From a bacterium (lineage in GTDB: Bacteria; Hydrothermota; UBA3073; JACQXS01): DNA of 43,013 nt. The notes under the pieces were generated by a model. It was not told the DNA's origin, ran no database searches, and was given only the letters and a program-made list of their open reading frames with translations. Shown here in pieces: positions 23,708-32,470 of this stretch. The position numbers and the translations under genes are program-made. The number at the start of each line of letters is the position of its first letter. Position 1 is the stretch's first letter. Location: contig JAUVIV010000009.1 in NCBI GenBank assembly GCA_030592575.1, forward strand, positions 1-43,013, written 5' to 3'.

Positions 23708-24742
23708 ATGAAATATTTGAATAACCATATTTTTTGCATACTCACCTTTTATTTTTTGTGTATTCATCAAGTAAGTGCTATTCAATTAGCTCAGGAAAAA
23801 GAAATATCTCTTCCACCTTCATTTACACCCTCAGGATTATGTATTGATGAATTTGGTTATTTGTATATACTTGATAATAATCTACAAAAAGTGATTAAGG
23901 CAGACGAAGAAGGAACTGTTATAGATACTTTAATTAGAGGTAAAGGAAGAGATATAAAAAGAGCAAAAGATTTGTGTGATATAACTTATGGAAACGGAAA
24001 GATAATAATATCCGATTTAGCACTACAACGTATTTCTATATTTGACACCAGTGGTAATTTTGTCCACTCATTCTTGACTTCAAACGAACTTTTACCTCCC
24101 TCATATATTAAGACAGATGGAAGTTCTATCTTAATCAGGACACTTAAAGAAGAAAAAGAAAGAAGTGATTCTGCAAATTTTTCTGGATGGTTCCTGCAAA
24201 AATATGATATAAAGGGAAATCTATCTAAATCTCTGATATACCAAACTCTAAGTCAAGCAGTCTGGTATTTAAATGCATTACCATTTGAAGTAGATTGGAA
24301 AAACAAAACACTTTTTGTTTTAATGCCTCTTGCAAGTTTACAAATCTTTGATTTCAATGGCAAAAGGATTAGAAAAATCAGACGAGATTGTTGGATTCAT
24401 ATTGAGAATATTAAACTTTTAGATAAAAAATACCTACTCATTACATCTTATTCAGCAGGAAAAATTGATACCATTCTTCCTGAAGATTTAGAAAAAAACT
24501 GGAAAAGTATTCGCACGGACAAAGTCATTCGAGAAGTTCTCAAAGAAGAAGGCATACTAGAGATATTCAATGGAACACCTAAATTTGCAAAAACAGTCAA
24601 TTACATATTAGATATATATGATATAAAAAAGAATAAATTTATCCTAACTGATTATTTGCCTTCTGGAGAATTACTTGCAACTCACAAAAACTACATTTTC
24701 TTCAAAAAAGGTAAAAACATTACTAAGGTAAAAATAAAATGA
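23708..24742 (+). CDS. Exported 6-bladed beta-propeller protein
   Basis: The 344-residue protein has an N-terminal signal (FCILTFYFLCIHQVSA). NHL/6-bladed-propeller-like units follow: SGLCIDEFGYLYILDNNLQKVIKADEEG, then the RISIFDTSGNFVHSF unit, YDIKGNLSKS and LQIFDFNGKRIRKI. The pattern (I.D..G.LYI.D....I...D..G) matches the 6-bladed propeller family common beside small Cys peptides in Bacteroidetes. It probably binds a peptide or cell-surface ligand in the periplasm. No lipobox Cys follows the signal. Its stop overlaps the start of the thioredoxin-like gene (ATGA), indicating coupled translation. Confidence 0.75.
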   Translation: MKYLNNHIFCILTFYFLCIHQVSAIQLAQEKEISLPPSFTPSGLCIDEFGYLYILDNNLQKVIKADEEGTVIDTLIRGKGRDIKRAKDLCDITYGNGKIIISDLALQRISIFDTSGNFVHSFLTSNELLPPSYIKTDGSSILIRTLKEEKERSDSANFSGWFLQKYDIKGNLSKSLIYQTLSQAVWYLNALPFEVDWKNKTLFVLMPLASLQIFDFNGKRIRKIRRDCWIHIENIKLLDKKYLLITSYSAGKIDTILPEDLEKNWKSIRTDKVIREVLKEEGILEIFNGTPKFAKTVNYILDIYDIKKNKFILTDYLPSGELLATHKNYIFFKKGKNITKVKIK

Positions 24743-25317
24743 GAAAATATTTAGGATGGATAATAACAATAGTTTCTTTCTTAATAGGCGTCGTCGGAGT
24801 AAGAGCATTACTTACATATAGAGAAGAAAAAAAGTCCTCTTATGAGAATACAGTAAGGTATTTGGAAACACAAAAAAAATTCCAAGGATTGCCAACAAAA
24901 GTAAAAATTGTAAAATCCGATACAACGCATCCTCATACAATTACTTTGTCTCAAAATACTTGGACCCTTCTTTTATACTTTAGAGTAGATGATTGTGCCT
25001 GTTGTTTAAAAGAAGTAAAAGCAGTGAAAGATACATTTGACCTTGAAAGTTCTAATTTAAGTGTTTTAGTCGCAACTGACCATCCAGTGAGCTGGGAAGT
25101 TAAATATATTATGCAGGACCTTTCTCTGAAAGAAGCAATATGGGATAGTGGAGGCATTTTACTTGGCAATCAAGTTAAATATACCCCAACTTATTTTTTA
25201 ATTAAAGGGAAAAAGATAAAAGAAACAGGTATTATAGGTCCACTAAAGGAAGCTGACTCAAAAGAAGGAGCGTTTTCCCACTATTTAAAAGGAGAATTTA
25301 AAAAATATGATTTTTAG
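24739..25317 (+). CDS. Membrane-anchored thioredoxin-like protein (CACC site)
   Basis: The 192-residue protein has one N-terminal membrane helix (about 7-24), then a thioredoxin/AhpC-like fold. The redox site lies in LYFRVDDCACCLKE: C86-A-C88-C89, which contains a CxxC (C86/C89) with an extra Cys. Later features are a cis-Pro region (YTPTYFLI) and IKGKKIKETG. It should face the periplasm and could oxidise, reduce or isomerise disulfides; the obvious nearby substrates are the two Cys-rich peptides (inference). It overlaps the propeller gene by 4 bases and the DUF5916 gene by 11. Confidence 0.78.
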   Translation: MRKYLGWIITIVSFLIGVVGVRALLTYREEKKSSYENTVRYLETQKKFQGLPTKVKIVKSDTTHPHTITLSQNTWTLLLYFRVDDCACCLKEVKAVKDTFDLESSNLSVLVATDHPVSWEVKYIMQDLSLKEAIWDSGGILLGNQVKYTPTYFLIKGKKIKETGIIGPLKEADSKEGAFSHYLKGEFKKYDF

Positions 25318-27376
25318 AACTGTTTTTTTGTTTATTCTCTTATCAGCAAGAACTATTTGTGCACAGGATACTTTAGAAATACCTATTTTCAGCGAAGCAA
25401 ATATAAATTTAGACGGCAAGTTAACCGAGCCAGTGTATAAGGAAGGATGTAAAATATCTTCGTTTAATCAAAGTTTGCCTGTTCCTGATACTACATTTCC
25501 TGAATCAACCACTGTATATATTTTTCAAACTCAAGATGGTATTTATTTTGGATTTCATTGCAATACAGAAGGACGAAGTCCAGATAAAGCTTCATTTGGA
25601 GATAGAATTAGCATATATTTAGATACATATTTAGACAGAAAATCAGCATATTTATTTGAACTTACGGCTAACAGAACAAAAATGGATGCACGAATTACAG
25701 ATGATGGTGAAAAATATGATTTTGATTTTGAAACTTTATGGGAAGGCAATGCTTACTGTGCAGAAAATTATTTTGAAGCAGAGATATTTATTCCATGGAA
25801 AGGAATAATGGGTAAAAAAGGAAAGTGGGGATTAGAAATAGTAAGAGGGCTGCCAAACAATACAAGTGGAGGATTGGTTGCATATAACCCATACGAAGAG
25901 CGATTTCGCATATCAAGATTCAAGATTATGAAAGAAATTAATTTCAGAGGTAAAGAAATCGTTACAGAAGTGCAGCCCATGTTAGTTATTAATCACGGTG
26001 AAGACTTTACTGATACAGAATCATACGCTCTTGATTTTGGTGGCAATATTTATCTACGTATGAGAGAAAATCTTAAACTGGGAGTTACATTCAATCCGGA
26101 CTTTGCAGAAATAGAAGCCGATCCTTTTAAACTCAATTTTAGCAAGTATGCACTATTTTACTCAGAGACACGTCCTTTCTTTTGTGAAGGTACAGAATTT
26201 TTCTCGTTGAGTGGAACGAGTCCTTTGAAAATATTTCACTCACGACAAATTGGGAAAACACTTCCGTCAGGTAAAATAATTCCAATATTAACCGCCAGCA
26301 AATCATTTTTAAAAACAGACATAGTTGAGGTATCTGCTTTGCATGCAAGAACAAAAGAAACTCAAGATATATTTGAGTTTGAATCATCCACTGATTTCTT
26401 GATTAATAAATTAAAAATATTACCTGTGGAGAATTTCTCTATTTCACTTCTGAGTGCCTATCGTTTTCCATATAAAGAAAAGGGTAAAGGACTATTGGGA
26501 ACACAAGTCTTTTATCAAGATCCACTTACAACTTTAAGTATACAACAAGTGTTTGATAATTACACATCAAAAGACTATGCTACAAAAATAAACTTCTCTA
26601 AACAAATTAAAGAGATAACCATCAGTGAAACTATCACTTCTATTCCAGAAAATTTTTCTGACCAAGGTGTAGGATATATACCATGGGAAGGATGGAACAG
26701 CATAAGCACTAATATTAGTTATGGCCATCTTTTAAATAAGCGAGGAATATATTCTATTAATTCAAATACGGGATTTTCTTATAAAAGAGAAGTCGGGGAA
26801 CCGTATGTATGGGATACTAATATAGGAGGTTGGATCTATTTCCAAAACAGACTATCCTTAAATATGAACTTATCTTACGGCAAAGATTTTGAACTTGATA
26901 CTTTATTCAATGCCCATTCTTGCGGTATTGGAATTCTTACAGATAGGTCGCGCAATGTCAGTATACAGCTTGGCAGTTCTGGATTTAAAACCTATAATTA
27001 CAGACAAAATTATGTGGGATGGATAGTCATTAATAGTTTTAACCCCTGGATAAAATTTGCTTCCTTGTTCTCATCTATTAACCTTACTCAATGGAACGAA
27101 TTTAACCCAAAAAACAATTTAAACTCTACTACATATTCACTGAGTACTGATATACATTTCAGCTTACCAAAGAGGTGTGGATTAAGTATCTATATGCACT
27201 TACCTTTTGAAAATGAAAGTGTACTATCAGAAAGAGTTGGCTGTTATTTGAGTTGGAATCCAAGTGGAAAAACACATATTAGTGCTGTATATAACGATTA
27301 TAGAGTTCATAATGATGACTGGACTCCTTATATTCGTAAAACTACCTTAAAGTCAAGAACCTCTTTCTATTTTTGA
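25307..27376 (+). CDS. DUF5916 outer-membrane-type protein with N-terminal CBM9-like domain
   Basis: The 689-residue protein has a signal peptide (FRTVFLFILLSARTICA). The first 200 residues resemble the carbohydrate-binding family-9-like domain that heads DUF5916 proteins: INLDGKLTEPVY, FGFHCNTEG, FGDRISIYLDTY, FEAEIFIPWKGI. DUF5916 hallmarks follow: NPDFAEIEADP, LFYSETRPFFCEGTEFF and HSRQIGK. The rest alternates short polar/hydrophobic strands up to a terminal SFYF, as a beta-barrel does. It is likely an outer-membrane protein of unknown transport or processing role. As the last gene of the peptide operon, it could serve export or uptake of the peptides (inference). It overlaps the preceding gene by 11 bases. 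Confidence 0.82.
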   Translation: MIFRTVFLFILLSARTICAQDTLEIPIFSEANINLDGKLTEPVYKEGCKISSFNQSLPVPDTTFPESTTVYIFQTQDGIYFGFHCNTEGRSPDKASFGDRISIYLDTYLDRKSAYLFELTANRTKMDARITDDGEKYDFDFETLWEGNAYCAENYFEAEIFIPWKGIMGKKGKWGLEIVRGLPNNTSGGLVAYNPYEERFRISRFKIMKEINFRGKEIVTEVQPMLVINHGEDFTDTESYALDFGGNIYLRMRENLKLGVTFNPDFAEIEADPFKLNFSKYALFYSETRPFFCEGTEFFSLSGTSPLKIFHSRQIGKTLPSGKIIPILTASKSFLKTDIVEVSALHARTKETQDIFEFESSTDFLINKLKILPVENFSISLLSAYRFPYKEKGKGLLGTQVFYQDPLTTLSIQQVFDNYTSKDYATKINFSKQIKEITISETITSIPENFSDQGVGYIPWEGWNSISTNISYGHLLNKRGIYSINSNTGFSYKREVGEPYVWDTNIGGWIYFQNRLSLNMNLSYGKDFELDTLFNAHSCGIGILTDRSRNVSIQLGSSGFKTYNYRQNYVGWIVINSFNPWIKFASLFSSINLTQWNEFNPKNNLNSTTYSLSTDIHFSLPKRCGLSIYMHLPFENESVLSERVGCYLSWNPSGKTHISAVYNDYRVHNDDWTPYIRKTTLKSRTSFYF

Positions 27377-27977
27377 ACTACCTTCAGAATTATCCTTTAA
27401 AAACTTCAGAGCTATTAAATAGTTCTTTGAATGATTATTGTAGTTTTCCGAAAGTTCCAGATAGATTGAACCGCAATAGCGAGTGTATTTCCTGTAGTTT
27501 GCCGTGGGATTTTTCAGGTAAAAAAAGGATTTTTAACACGAACTGAACACGAACACCTTTGAACACTACACAAACAAAAAATTTTCTTTTCTTTGTGCTC
27601 TTTGCGATTTTGTGGTGAAAAAAGATCAAAAAATCGCACACAGATATTCACAGATAAAACAGATTTACACAGAAAAAACAATAAACACGAACTTATTACA
27701 AACAAACATTAGTACACGGATTCTCGTACGGATGTCATTGCGAGAAGCGAAGCGACGAAGCAATCTCCGTAGATTGTTACGTTTTCGTTGGTTGCTTGCA
27801 ATGACATTTCTGTGTTCATCAGTGTTGAGCTGCGGTTCAAAAGCGTAGGATCTTTAGCTATTGCACAATATAAATGGTCTGAAAACTGTTCACTTCAATC
27901 TACACTCTTTAATGATAATTTAAATTTCAAAATGATATAACGGCAGTATTAATGGGATTTCAAGTATAAACAATTAG
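27377..27977. other. Spacer after the peptide cassette, mostly direct repeat B
   Basis: No gene is seen. The first 150 bp are AT-rich without a clear terminator. Repeat B fills 27531-27893. The remaining 80 bp lead to the end of the convergent DUF47 gene. Confidence 0.65.
27531..27893 (+). repeat. Long direct repeat B (about 363 bp), right of peptide cassette
   Basis: This is the gap-free partner of 22591-22953 and has the same orientation. Differences are scattered single bases (for example TTTGCGATTT against TTTGTGTCTT). Similarity stops abruptly near GGTCTGAAAACTGTTCAC. Together the copies bracket the five-gene cassette. Confidence 0.9.
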
Positions 27978-28643
27978 TTACTTCGCAAGCATTACCCTAA
28001 TTCTATCTCCTGCATTTTCAGCATGGTCGGCAATATGAGAAATAAGAAAAATAACATGTAAAAGATGATACGCTGATGAGAAATCTCCTTCAATAGCAAA
28101 GAGTGAACGTGCAAGTTCATGCATACTTTCATCTGTTTTATGCTCTTTAGTATGAATACTTTTAATGGTCTCTTTCGCACTATTTCGTTCCTTTTTTGAG
28201 ATAGGACCAATAAGATACTTTACTTGGCCGACAATGTTTTCAAGTGTCTCTACTGTATCAATTACATAATGTAAGTGTTTGAGAAAGGCATCTTTTATTT
28301 CCTTTGGTATTTTAGTACGTCGAAATCCAAGCCAAATTACAGCATCTTCAGCAAGGTCTAAAATTGCATCTTGTTCTTGAAGACAAGAAAGAAAGTCTCC
28401 TTTATCCACAGACATAAAAATTCCTCTTGGTAAATGGTTTCTTATATTTCCTTTGATCCAGTCTGCGTCATTCTCAAGCTTTAATATTTCTTCGGCAAGT
28501 TTTTCAAATGCATCGTAATCTTCACTACAATAACACTCTACAGCTTTTCCAAGTTTATCTATACACTCCTTTGCTTTTTTTGCATGTTCAAGTAAACCAT
28601 CAAATGGTGATTTTCTAAATGCTTCAAGTATTGGCACTCTCAT
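27978..28643 (-). CDS. DUF47 family PhoU-like phosphate transport regulator
   Basis: The 221-residue all-helical protein is of the DUF47/TIGR00153 family: SPFDGLLEHAKKAKECI, LAEEILKLENDADWIKGNIRNHLPRGIFMSVDKGDFLSCLQEQDAILDLAEDA and the C-terminal HVIFLISHIADHAENAGDRIRVML. Acidic helix motifs (E..AD, D..AE.AGDR) bind metal in PhoU relatives. It lies 27 bp downstream of the pit gene on the same strand, the standard pairing in which the DUF47 protein modulates Pit activity. An AGGAGG site precedes the ATG. Confidence 0.92.
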   Translation of the reverse strand: MRVPILEAFRKSPFDGLLEHAKKAKECIDKLGKAVECYCSEDYDAFEKLAEEILKLENDADWIKGNIRNHLPRGIFMSVDKGDFLSCLQEQDAILDLAEDAVIWLGFRRTKIPKEIKDAFLKHLHYVIDTVETLENIVGQVKYLIGPISKKERNSAKETIKSIHTKEHKTDESMHELARSLFAIEGDFSSAYHLLHVIFLISHIADHAENAGDRIRVMLAK

Positions 28644-28670
28644 TAATTCCTCCTATTCAATATTAGTGTT

Positions 28671-29882
28671 TTAAAAACTTTTTAACAGTATAAATATCAA
28701 TGCGGCTATACCGGCTGCTACAGGCAATGTAATAACCCAGCTAACCACTATATTTTTTATAACTCTCAAGTCAATTGCATCAAGTCCTCTTGCAAGTCCT
28801 ACTCCTATAACGGCTCCTACTACAGCATGAGTTGTCGAAACAGGACAACCTAATTTGGAAGCTAGAAGCACTGATGTAGCTGCCCCAAAATCTATCGAAA
28901 AACCACGAGTATTTGTAAGTTCTGTAATTTTAAAACCAACCGTCTTGATTATTTTATATCCCCAGGTTAAAGTTCCTATCACTATTCCTATTCCACCTAA
29001 TCCTAAAAGGAAGAACGGAACCGGTACTTTTGTGGCTATTTCACCGCTAATGGCTATGTTCCACACAGCTGCAACCGGTCCCACTGCATTAGCTACATCA
29101 TTTGCTCCAATAGCAAAACCTACATAACAAGAAGTAATTACTTGAAGAGTTTTGAAAACTTGCTCAGCATCTTGAATCTTTTTGTTTCTTATGAAATTAT
29201 AACCTATATACCCGAATAAAGCGCCAATTACACTTGCGATAAAGACACCTTCAGCATCACTTATATTAAATGTTTTTCCAAGAGGTGTTTTGAGAAAGAA
29301 CGACAGAGAGATTAGAAAAAAAGTTGCAGCGATAAAGTATGGAGAATATTTCTTTGCAAAGAACCCAGGATTATCTCTCTGAAGAATAATTTTACCTATG
29401 AGTTTAAAAATAAAAAACGCCAAAATTCCACTAAATAGCGGGGAAATTACCCATGAAGCAACTATACCCCATACTTTCTCCCAATGGATAGCCGACATCC
29501 CTCCACTTAGCATTCCCACTCCCATTATAGCACCAACAATTGCATGAGTAGTACTAACCGGTAATTCCTTCCATGTAGCGATAGTTACCCATAAACCTGC
29601 TCCAAGAATAGCGGCAAAGAATGCAATCATTACTATATGAGGATTACCCATAAGGTAGGGGTCTGCAATTCCTTTGCGAACAGTATTTGTAACATGGCTA
29701 CCCACAAACATAGCTCCCATTAAATTGAAAACTCCATTTATACATACAGCTTGTTTAAGGGTTAATGCTTTTGCTCCAACTGCACTTGACATAGCATTTG
29801 CCGTATCGTTTGCACCGATGTTCCACGCCATATAAAAACCCACAATGGAAGTGGCAATAAGTATAAATGTGATTGTAGGCAT
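28671..29882 (-). CDS. pit: Inorganic phosphate transporter, Pit family
   Basis: The 403-residue membrane protein has the internal duplication typical of PiT. The N-terminal signature is NIGANDTANAMSSAVGAKALT and the C-terminal one is AIGANDVANAVGPVAAVW, each followed by a PVSTTHA(I/V)VGA loop. About ten helices are present. It carries phosphate across the inner membrane coupled to a cation. The gene is divergent from thiC. No Shine-Dalgarno precedes the ATG, and the promoter sits so close that a leaderless transcript is likely. Confidence 0.95.
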   Translation of the reverse strand: MPTITFILIATSIVGFYMAWNIGANDTANAMSSAVGAKALTLKQAVCINGVFNLMGAMFVGSHVTNTVRKGIADPYLMGNPHIVMIAFFAAILGAGLWVTIATWKELPVSTTHAIVGAIMGVGMLSGGMSAIHWEKVWGIVASWVISPLFSGILAFFIFKLIGKIILQRDNPGFFAKKYSPYFIAATFFLISLSFFLKTPLGKTFNISDAEGVFIASVIGALFGYIGYNFIRNKKIQDAEQVFKTLQVITSCYVGFAIGANDVANAVGPVAAVWNIAISGEIATKVPVPFFLLGLGGIGIVIGTLTWGYKIIKTVGFKITELTNTRGFSIDFGAATSVLLASKLGCPVSTTHAVVGAVIGVGLARGLDAIDLRVIKNIVVSWVITLPVAAGIAALIFILLKSF

Positions 29883-29890
29883 AGAGTAGG

Positions 29891-29919
29891 AGATTATTAT
29901 ATTAAAGTAGTTTTGTCAA
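29891..29919 (-). promoter_or_regulatory. Promoter of pit-DUF47, leaderless layout
   Basis: On the minus strand TTGACA (29914-29919) and TAATCT (29891-29896) are 17 bp apart, with the -10 ending 8 nt before the ATG. The identical -10 occurs in the G12 promoter at 23139. No ribosome site fits in the remaining space. Confidence 0.55.
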
Positions 29920-29928
29920 TATTTAAAG

Positions 29929-29956
29929 TTGACAAAGATTATAATTGTTTTATGAT
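29929..29956 (+). promoter_or_regulatory. Putative promoter of thiC
   Basis: TTGACA (29929-29934) and TATGAT (29951-29956) are 16 bp apart, giving a leader of about 50 nt. That is too short for a TPP riboswitch, and no CTGAGA motif is seen. An alternative -10, TACAAT at 29999-30004, ends 9 nt before the ATG but lacks a -35. Confidence 0.45.
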
Positions 29957-30013
29957 GCTACCTATGGAAGCATATAAGAACAAAAGACATTGTATTTTTA
30001 CAATTAATGAATT

Positions 30014-31303
30014 ATGACACAACTTGAATTTGCAAGAGAAGGTAAAGTTACTCCTCAAATAAAGAAGGTAGCCAAAGAAGAAGGAGTATCTGAAAAGTTT
30101 ATACTTGAGAGTATGAGTAAGGGTGAACTTGTTATTCCCTGTAATTCGAAACATAATTTACTTCATCCTGTTGGGGTAGGAAGGGGACTTCGAACTAAAG
30201 TCAATTCAAATATTGGTTCATCATCGGATTGTATAGATTATGAGCTTGAGCGAAAAAAAGCGATATTATCCAATAAAGCAGGTGCTGATGCAATTATGGA
30301 TCTCTCGACAGGTGGAGATATATCAAAATTCAGACACATTATACGAGAGAATTTCCCAGGACCTCTCGGAACGGTTCCTATATATGAGGCAATAATTAAA
30401 ACAGTGCAAAAAAAAGGTGGTATAACATTTATGACTCCAGATGACATATTTCAAGCGATAGAACATCATGCTCAGGATGGAGTTGATTTTGTTACCGTTC
30501 ATTGTGGGGTAACTCGAGCAGCTTTTGACCGCCTTAAATATGAAGGTCGGATTACAGATGTTGTTTCTCGTGGAGGTGCTTTTTTGCTTACCTGGATGCT
30601 TGCCAATAATAGAGAAAACCCTTTGTATGAATATTTTGACCGTCTTTTAGATATTGCTTATAAATATGACCTTACCTTATCTCTTGGTGACGGATTTAGA
30701 CCCGGGTCAATTGCCGATTCAACTGACCGTGCTCAAATTCAAGAACTAATTATACTCGGAGAACTCAAACAGCGAGCTAATGAGCGAGGAGTTCAGGTTA
30801 TGATAGAAGGACCCGGACATATACCTTTGCATGAAGTTAAAGCAAATGTAATATTAGAGAAAAAACTTTGTCAAGGTGCTCCATTTTATATTTTAGGTCC
30901 TGTAGTTACAGATATTGCACCCGGATATGACGAAATAACAAGTGCAATAGGAGGAGCAATTGCATCTGGAGCAGGAGCGGATTTTCTATGTTACGTAACA
31001 CCCGCCGAGCATATAGGGTTACCAACTCTTGATGAGGTAAGACGTGGTATAATAGCTACGAGAATCGCAGCTCATGCCGGAGATTTGGTAAAAGGAGTAA
31101 AAGGAGCTCGGCAATGGGATCTTGATATGTCAATTGCAAGGAAAAAATTAGACTGGGAAAAACAAATAGAACTTGCTATAGATCCTGAGTTATTGAAGAA
31201 AGGTCGTAAAGAACGGAAACCGGAAGAGCCGAAAGTTTGTACAATGTGTGGCAAATATTGTGCCATAAAGCTTGTAGATGAAGCTTTGAAACAACCTAAG
31301 TGA
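30014..31303 (+). CDS. thiC: Phosphomethylpyrimidine synthase
   Basis: The 429-residue protein is the radical-SAM HMP-P synthase, which converts aminoimidazole ribotide to HMP-P. It is the short form without the long N-terminal region of E. coli ThiC. Core motifs are clear: DAIMDLSTGGD, GPLGTVPIYEA, VDFVTVHCGV, SRGGAF, LSLGDGFRPGS, GPGHIPLHEV, LGPVVTDIAPGYDEI and CYVTPAEHIGLP. The C-terminal cluster motif is C-TM-C-GKY-C, i.e. CX2CX3C, one residue tighter than the CX2CX4C of E. coli. The related BzaF/ThiC paralogues of anaerobes make hydroxybenzimidazole, so that role should be excluded. Here thiD2, thiE and thiL support thiamine synthesis. Confidence 0.93.
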   Translation: MTQLEFAREGKVTPQIKKVAKEEGVSEKFILESMSKGELVIPCNSKHNLLHPVGVGRGLRTKVNSNIGSSSDCIDYELERKKAILSNKAGADAIMDLSTGGDISKFRHIIRENFPGPLGTVPIYEAIIKTVQKKGGITFMTPDDIFQAIEHHAQDGVDFVTVHCGVTRAAFDRLKYEGRITDVVSRGGAFLLTWMLANNRENPLYEYFDRLLDIAYKYDLTLSLGDGFRPGSIADSTDRAQIQELIILGELKQRANERGVQVMIEGPGHIPLHEVKANVILEKKLCQGAPFYILGPVVTDIAPGYDEITSAIGGAIASGAGADFLCYVTPAEHIGLPTLDEVRRGIIATRIAAHAGDLVKGVKGARQWDLDMSIARKKLDWEKQIELAIDPELLKKGRKERKPEEPKVCTMCGKYCAIKLVDEALKQPK

Positions 31304-31425
31304 AATTGTAAATTAGTTTTAACCCGCAGATGAACACAAGTAAACAGTAGTGGCATTAAATTTAACGCTTCTACATAACTGTGACTTTGCGGTGATTATA
31401 TTATTTTTGAGGAATAGGAGGATAA

Positions 31426-31707
31426 ATGGATAAAATACCTGAGGCGAGTTTTTCTTCACTGGTTCTTTTCTTGACAACTATAGCGAGTCAGCATCTTGGA
31501 CTTGTAAAGAATCCACTTACTGATAAAGTGGAGAAAAATTTGGAGCTTGCAAAATATACAATTGACTCACTTGATATGTTGAAAGAAAAGACAAAAGGCA
31601 ATCTTACAAAAGAAGAGGAAGAATTGCTTGGAAGCATACTTAACAATTTAAAACTTAGTTATGCAAAAGATAAAAAAGATAACCCCGCAGATTCTAAAAA
31701 AACTTAA
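31426..31707 (+). CDS. DUF1844 family protein
   Basis: The 93-residue protein matches DUF1844: FSSLVLFLTTIASQHLGLVKNP, NLELAKYTIDSLDMLKEKTKGNLTKEEEELL. The function is not known. GGAGG lies 5 nt before the ATG. The last 47 bases overlap the panB start in another frame, so panB translation is probably coupled. The 122-bp space before it contains a short GTGACTTTGCGGTGA repeat remnant. Confidence 0.88.
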   Translation: MDKIPEASFSSLVLFLTTIASQHLGLVKNPLTDKVEKNLELAKYTIDSLDMLKEKTKGNLTKEEEELLGSILNNLKLSYAKDKKDNPADSKKT

Positions 31708-32470
31708 AGAGCAAAGAAAAAAGATAGCTTTGCTTACTGCCTATGATTATCCGATAGCTTTGGTTGAAGACCGTGCTGGAATTGAAATAATTTTAGTCGG
31801 AGATTCGCTTGGGATGGTAACTCTCGGATATGAATCCACACTTCAAGTAACAATGCAAGAAATGCTGACAAGTTGTAAAGCAGTGAGGAAAGGCGCAAAG
31901 AGGGCAATGGTAATTGCAGATATGCCTTATATGTCGTATCAACCAAACAATTCATTAGCAATTAAGAATGCAGGAAAATTCGTGGGAGAAGCGAATGTAG
32001 ATGGTGTGAAATTAGAAGGTGCAGGCCCAATGCTCAATAGGATAAAAGCAATTGTAGATATTGGAATTCCTGTAATGGGACATATTGGGTTTACACCCCA
32101 ATCACTCAAAAAATTTGGTAATTATCAAGTGCGAGGAAAAAATAGCAAGGAAATAGACAAACTTATTCAAGATGCAAAAGCTTTAGAAAATGCAGGAGTA
32201 TTTTCTATAATTATTGAATGTGTGGCAGAAGGAGTAGCAAAAAAGGTTAAAAAAGAAATTAATGTTCCCCTTTATGGAATCGGAGCAGGTAACGATTGCG
32301 ATGGACAGATATTAGTGGTTCATGATATGCTTGGACTTTTCCCTGATTTTTTGCCAAAGTATGTAAAAAAATATGCTGAGTTGTCAATCATCATAGAAGA
32401 AGCAATGAAAAAATATATTCAGGAAGTGAAGCTTGGAAAGTTTCCAGACAAGGAGCATTCATATCGTTGA
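31661..32470 (+). CDS. panB: 3-methyl-2-oxobutanoate hydroxymethyltransferase
   Basis: The 269-residue (beta/alpha)8 enzyme adds a hydroxymethyl group from methylene-tetrahydrofolate to ketoisovalerate, the first pantothenate step. Motifs: LTAYDYPIALVEDRAGIEIILVGDSLGMV, MVIADMPYMSY, VDGVKLEGAG, VMGHIGFTPQS, VYGIGAG-like LYGIGAGNDCDGQILVVHDMLG. The length is normal. No panC or panD lies nearby. It overlaps the DUF1844 gene by 47 bases. Confidence 0.95.
   Translation: MQKIKKITPQILKKLKEQRKKIALLTAYDYPIALVEDRAGIEIILVGDSLGMVTLGYESTLQVTMQEMLTSCKAVRKGAKRAMVIADMPYMSYQPNNSLAIKNAGKFVGEANVDGVKLEGAGPMLNRIKAIVDIGIPVMGHIGFTPQSLKKFGNYQVRGKNSKEIDKLIQDAKALENAGVFSIIIECVAEGVAKKVKKEINVPLYGIGAGNDCDGQILVVHDMLGLFPDFLPKYVKKYAELSIIIEEAMKKYIQEVKLGKFPDKEHSYR

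Noticed and set aside
27435-27848. Frames of 63-78 codons in the spacer after the peptide cassette
   Set aside because: These are the same repeat DNA as 22591-22953; coding is not conserved between the copies.
29883-30013. TPP riboswitch before thiC
   Set aside because: The space is only 131 bp and shared with the divergent pit promoter. No CTGAGA or ACCTGA-type motif is seen; the same is true before thiD2 and thiE.
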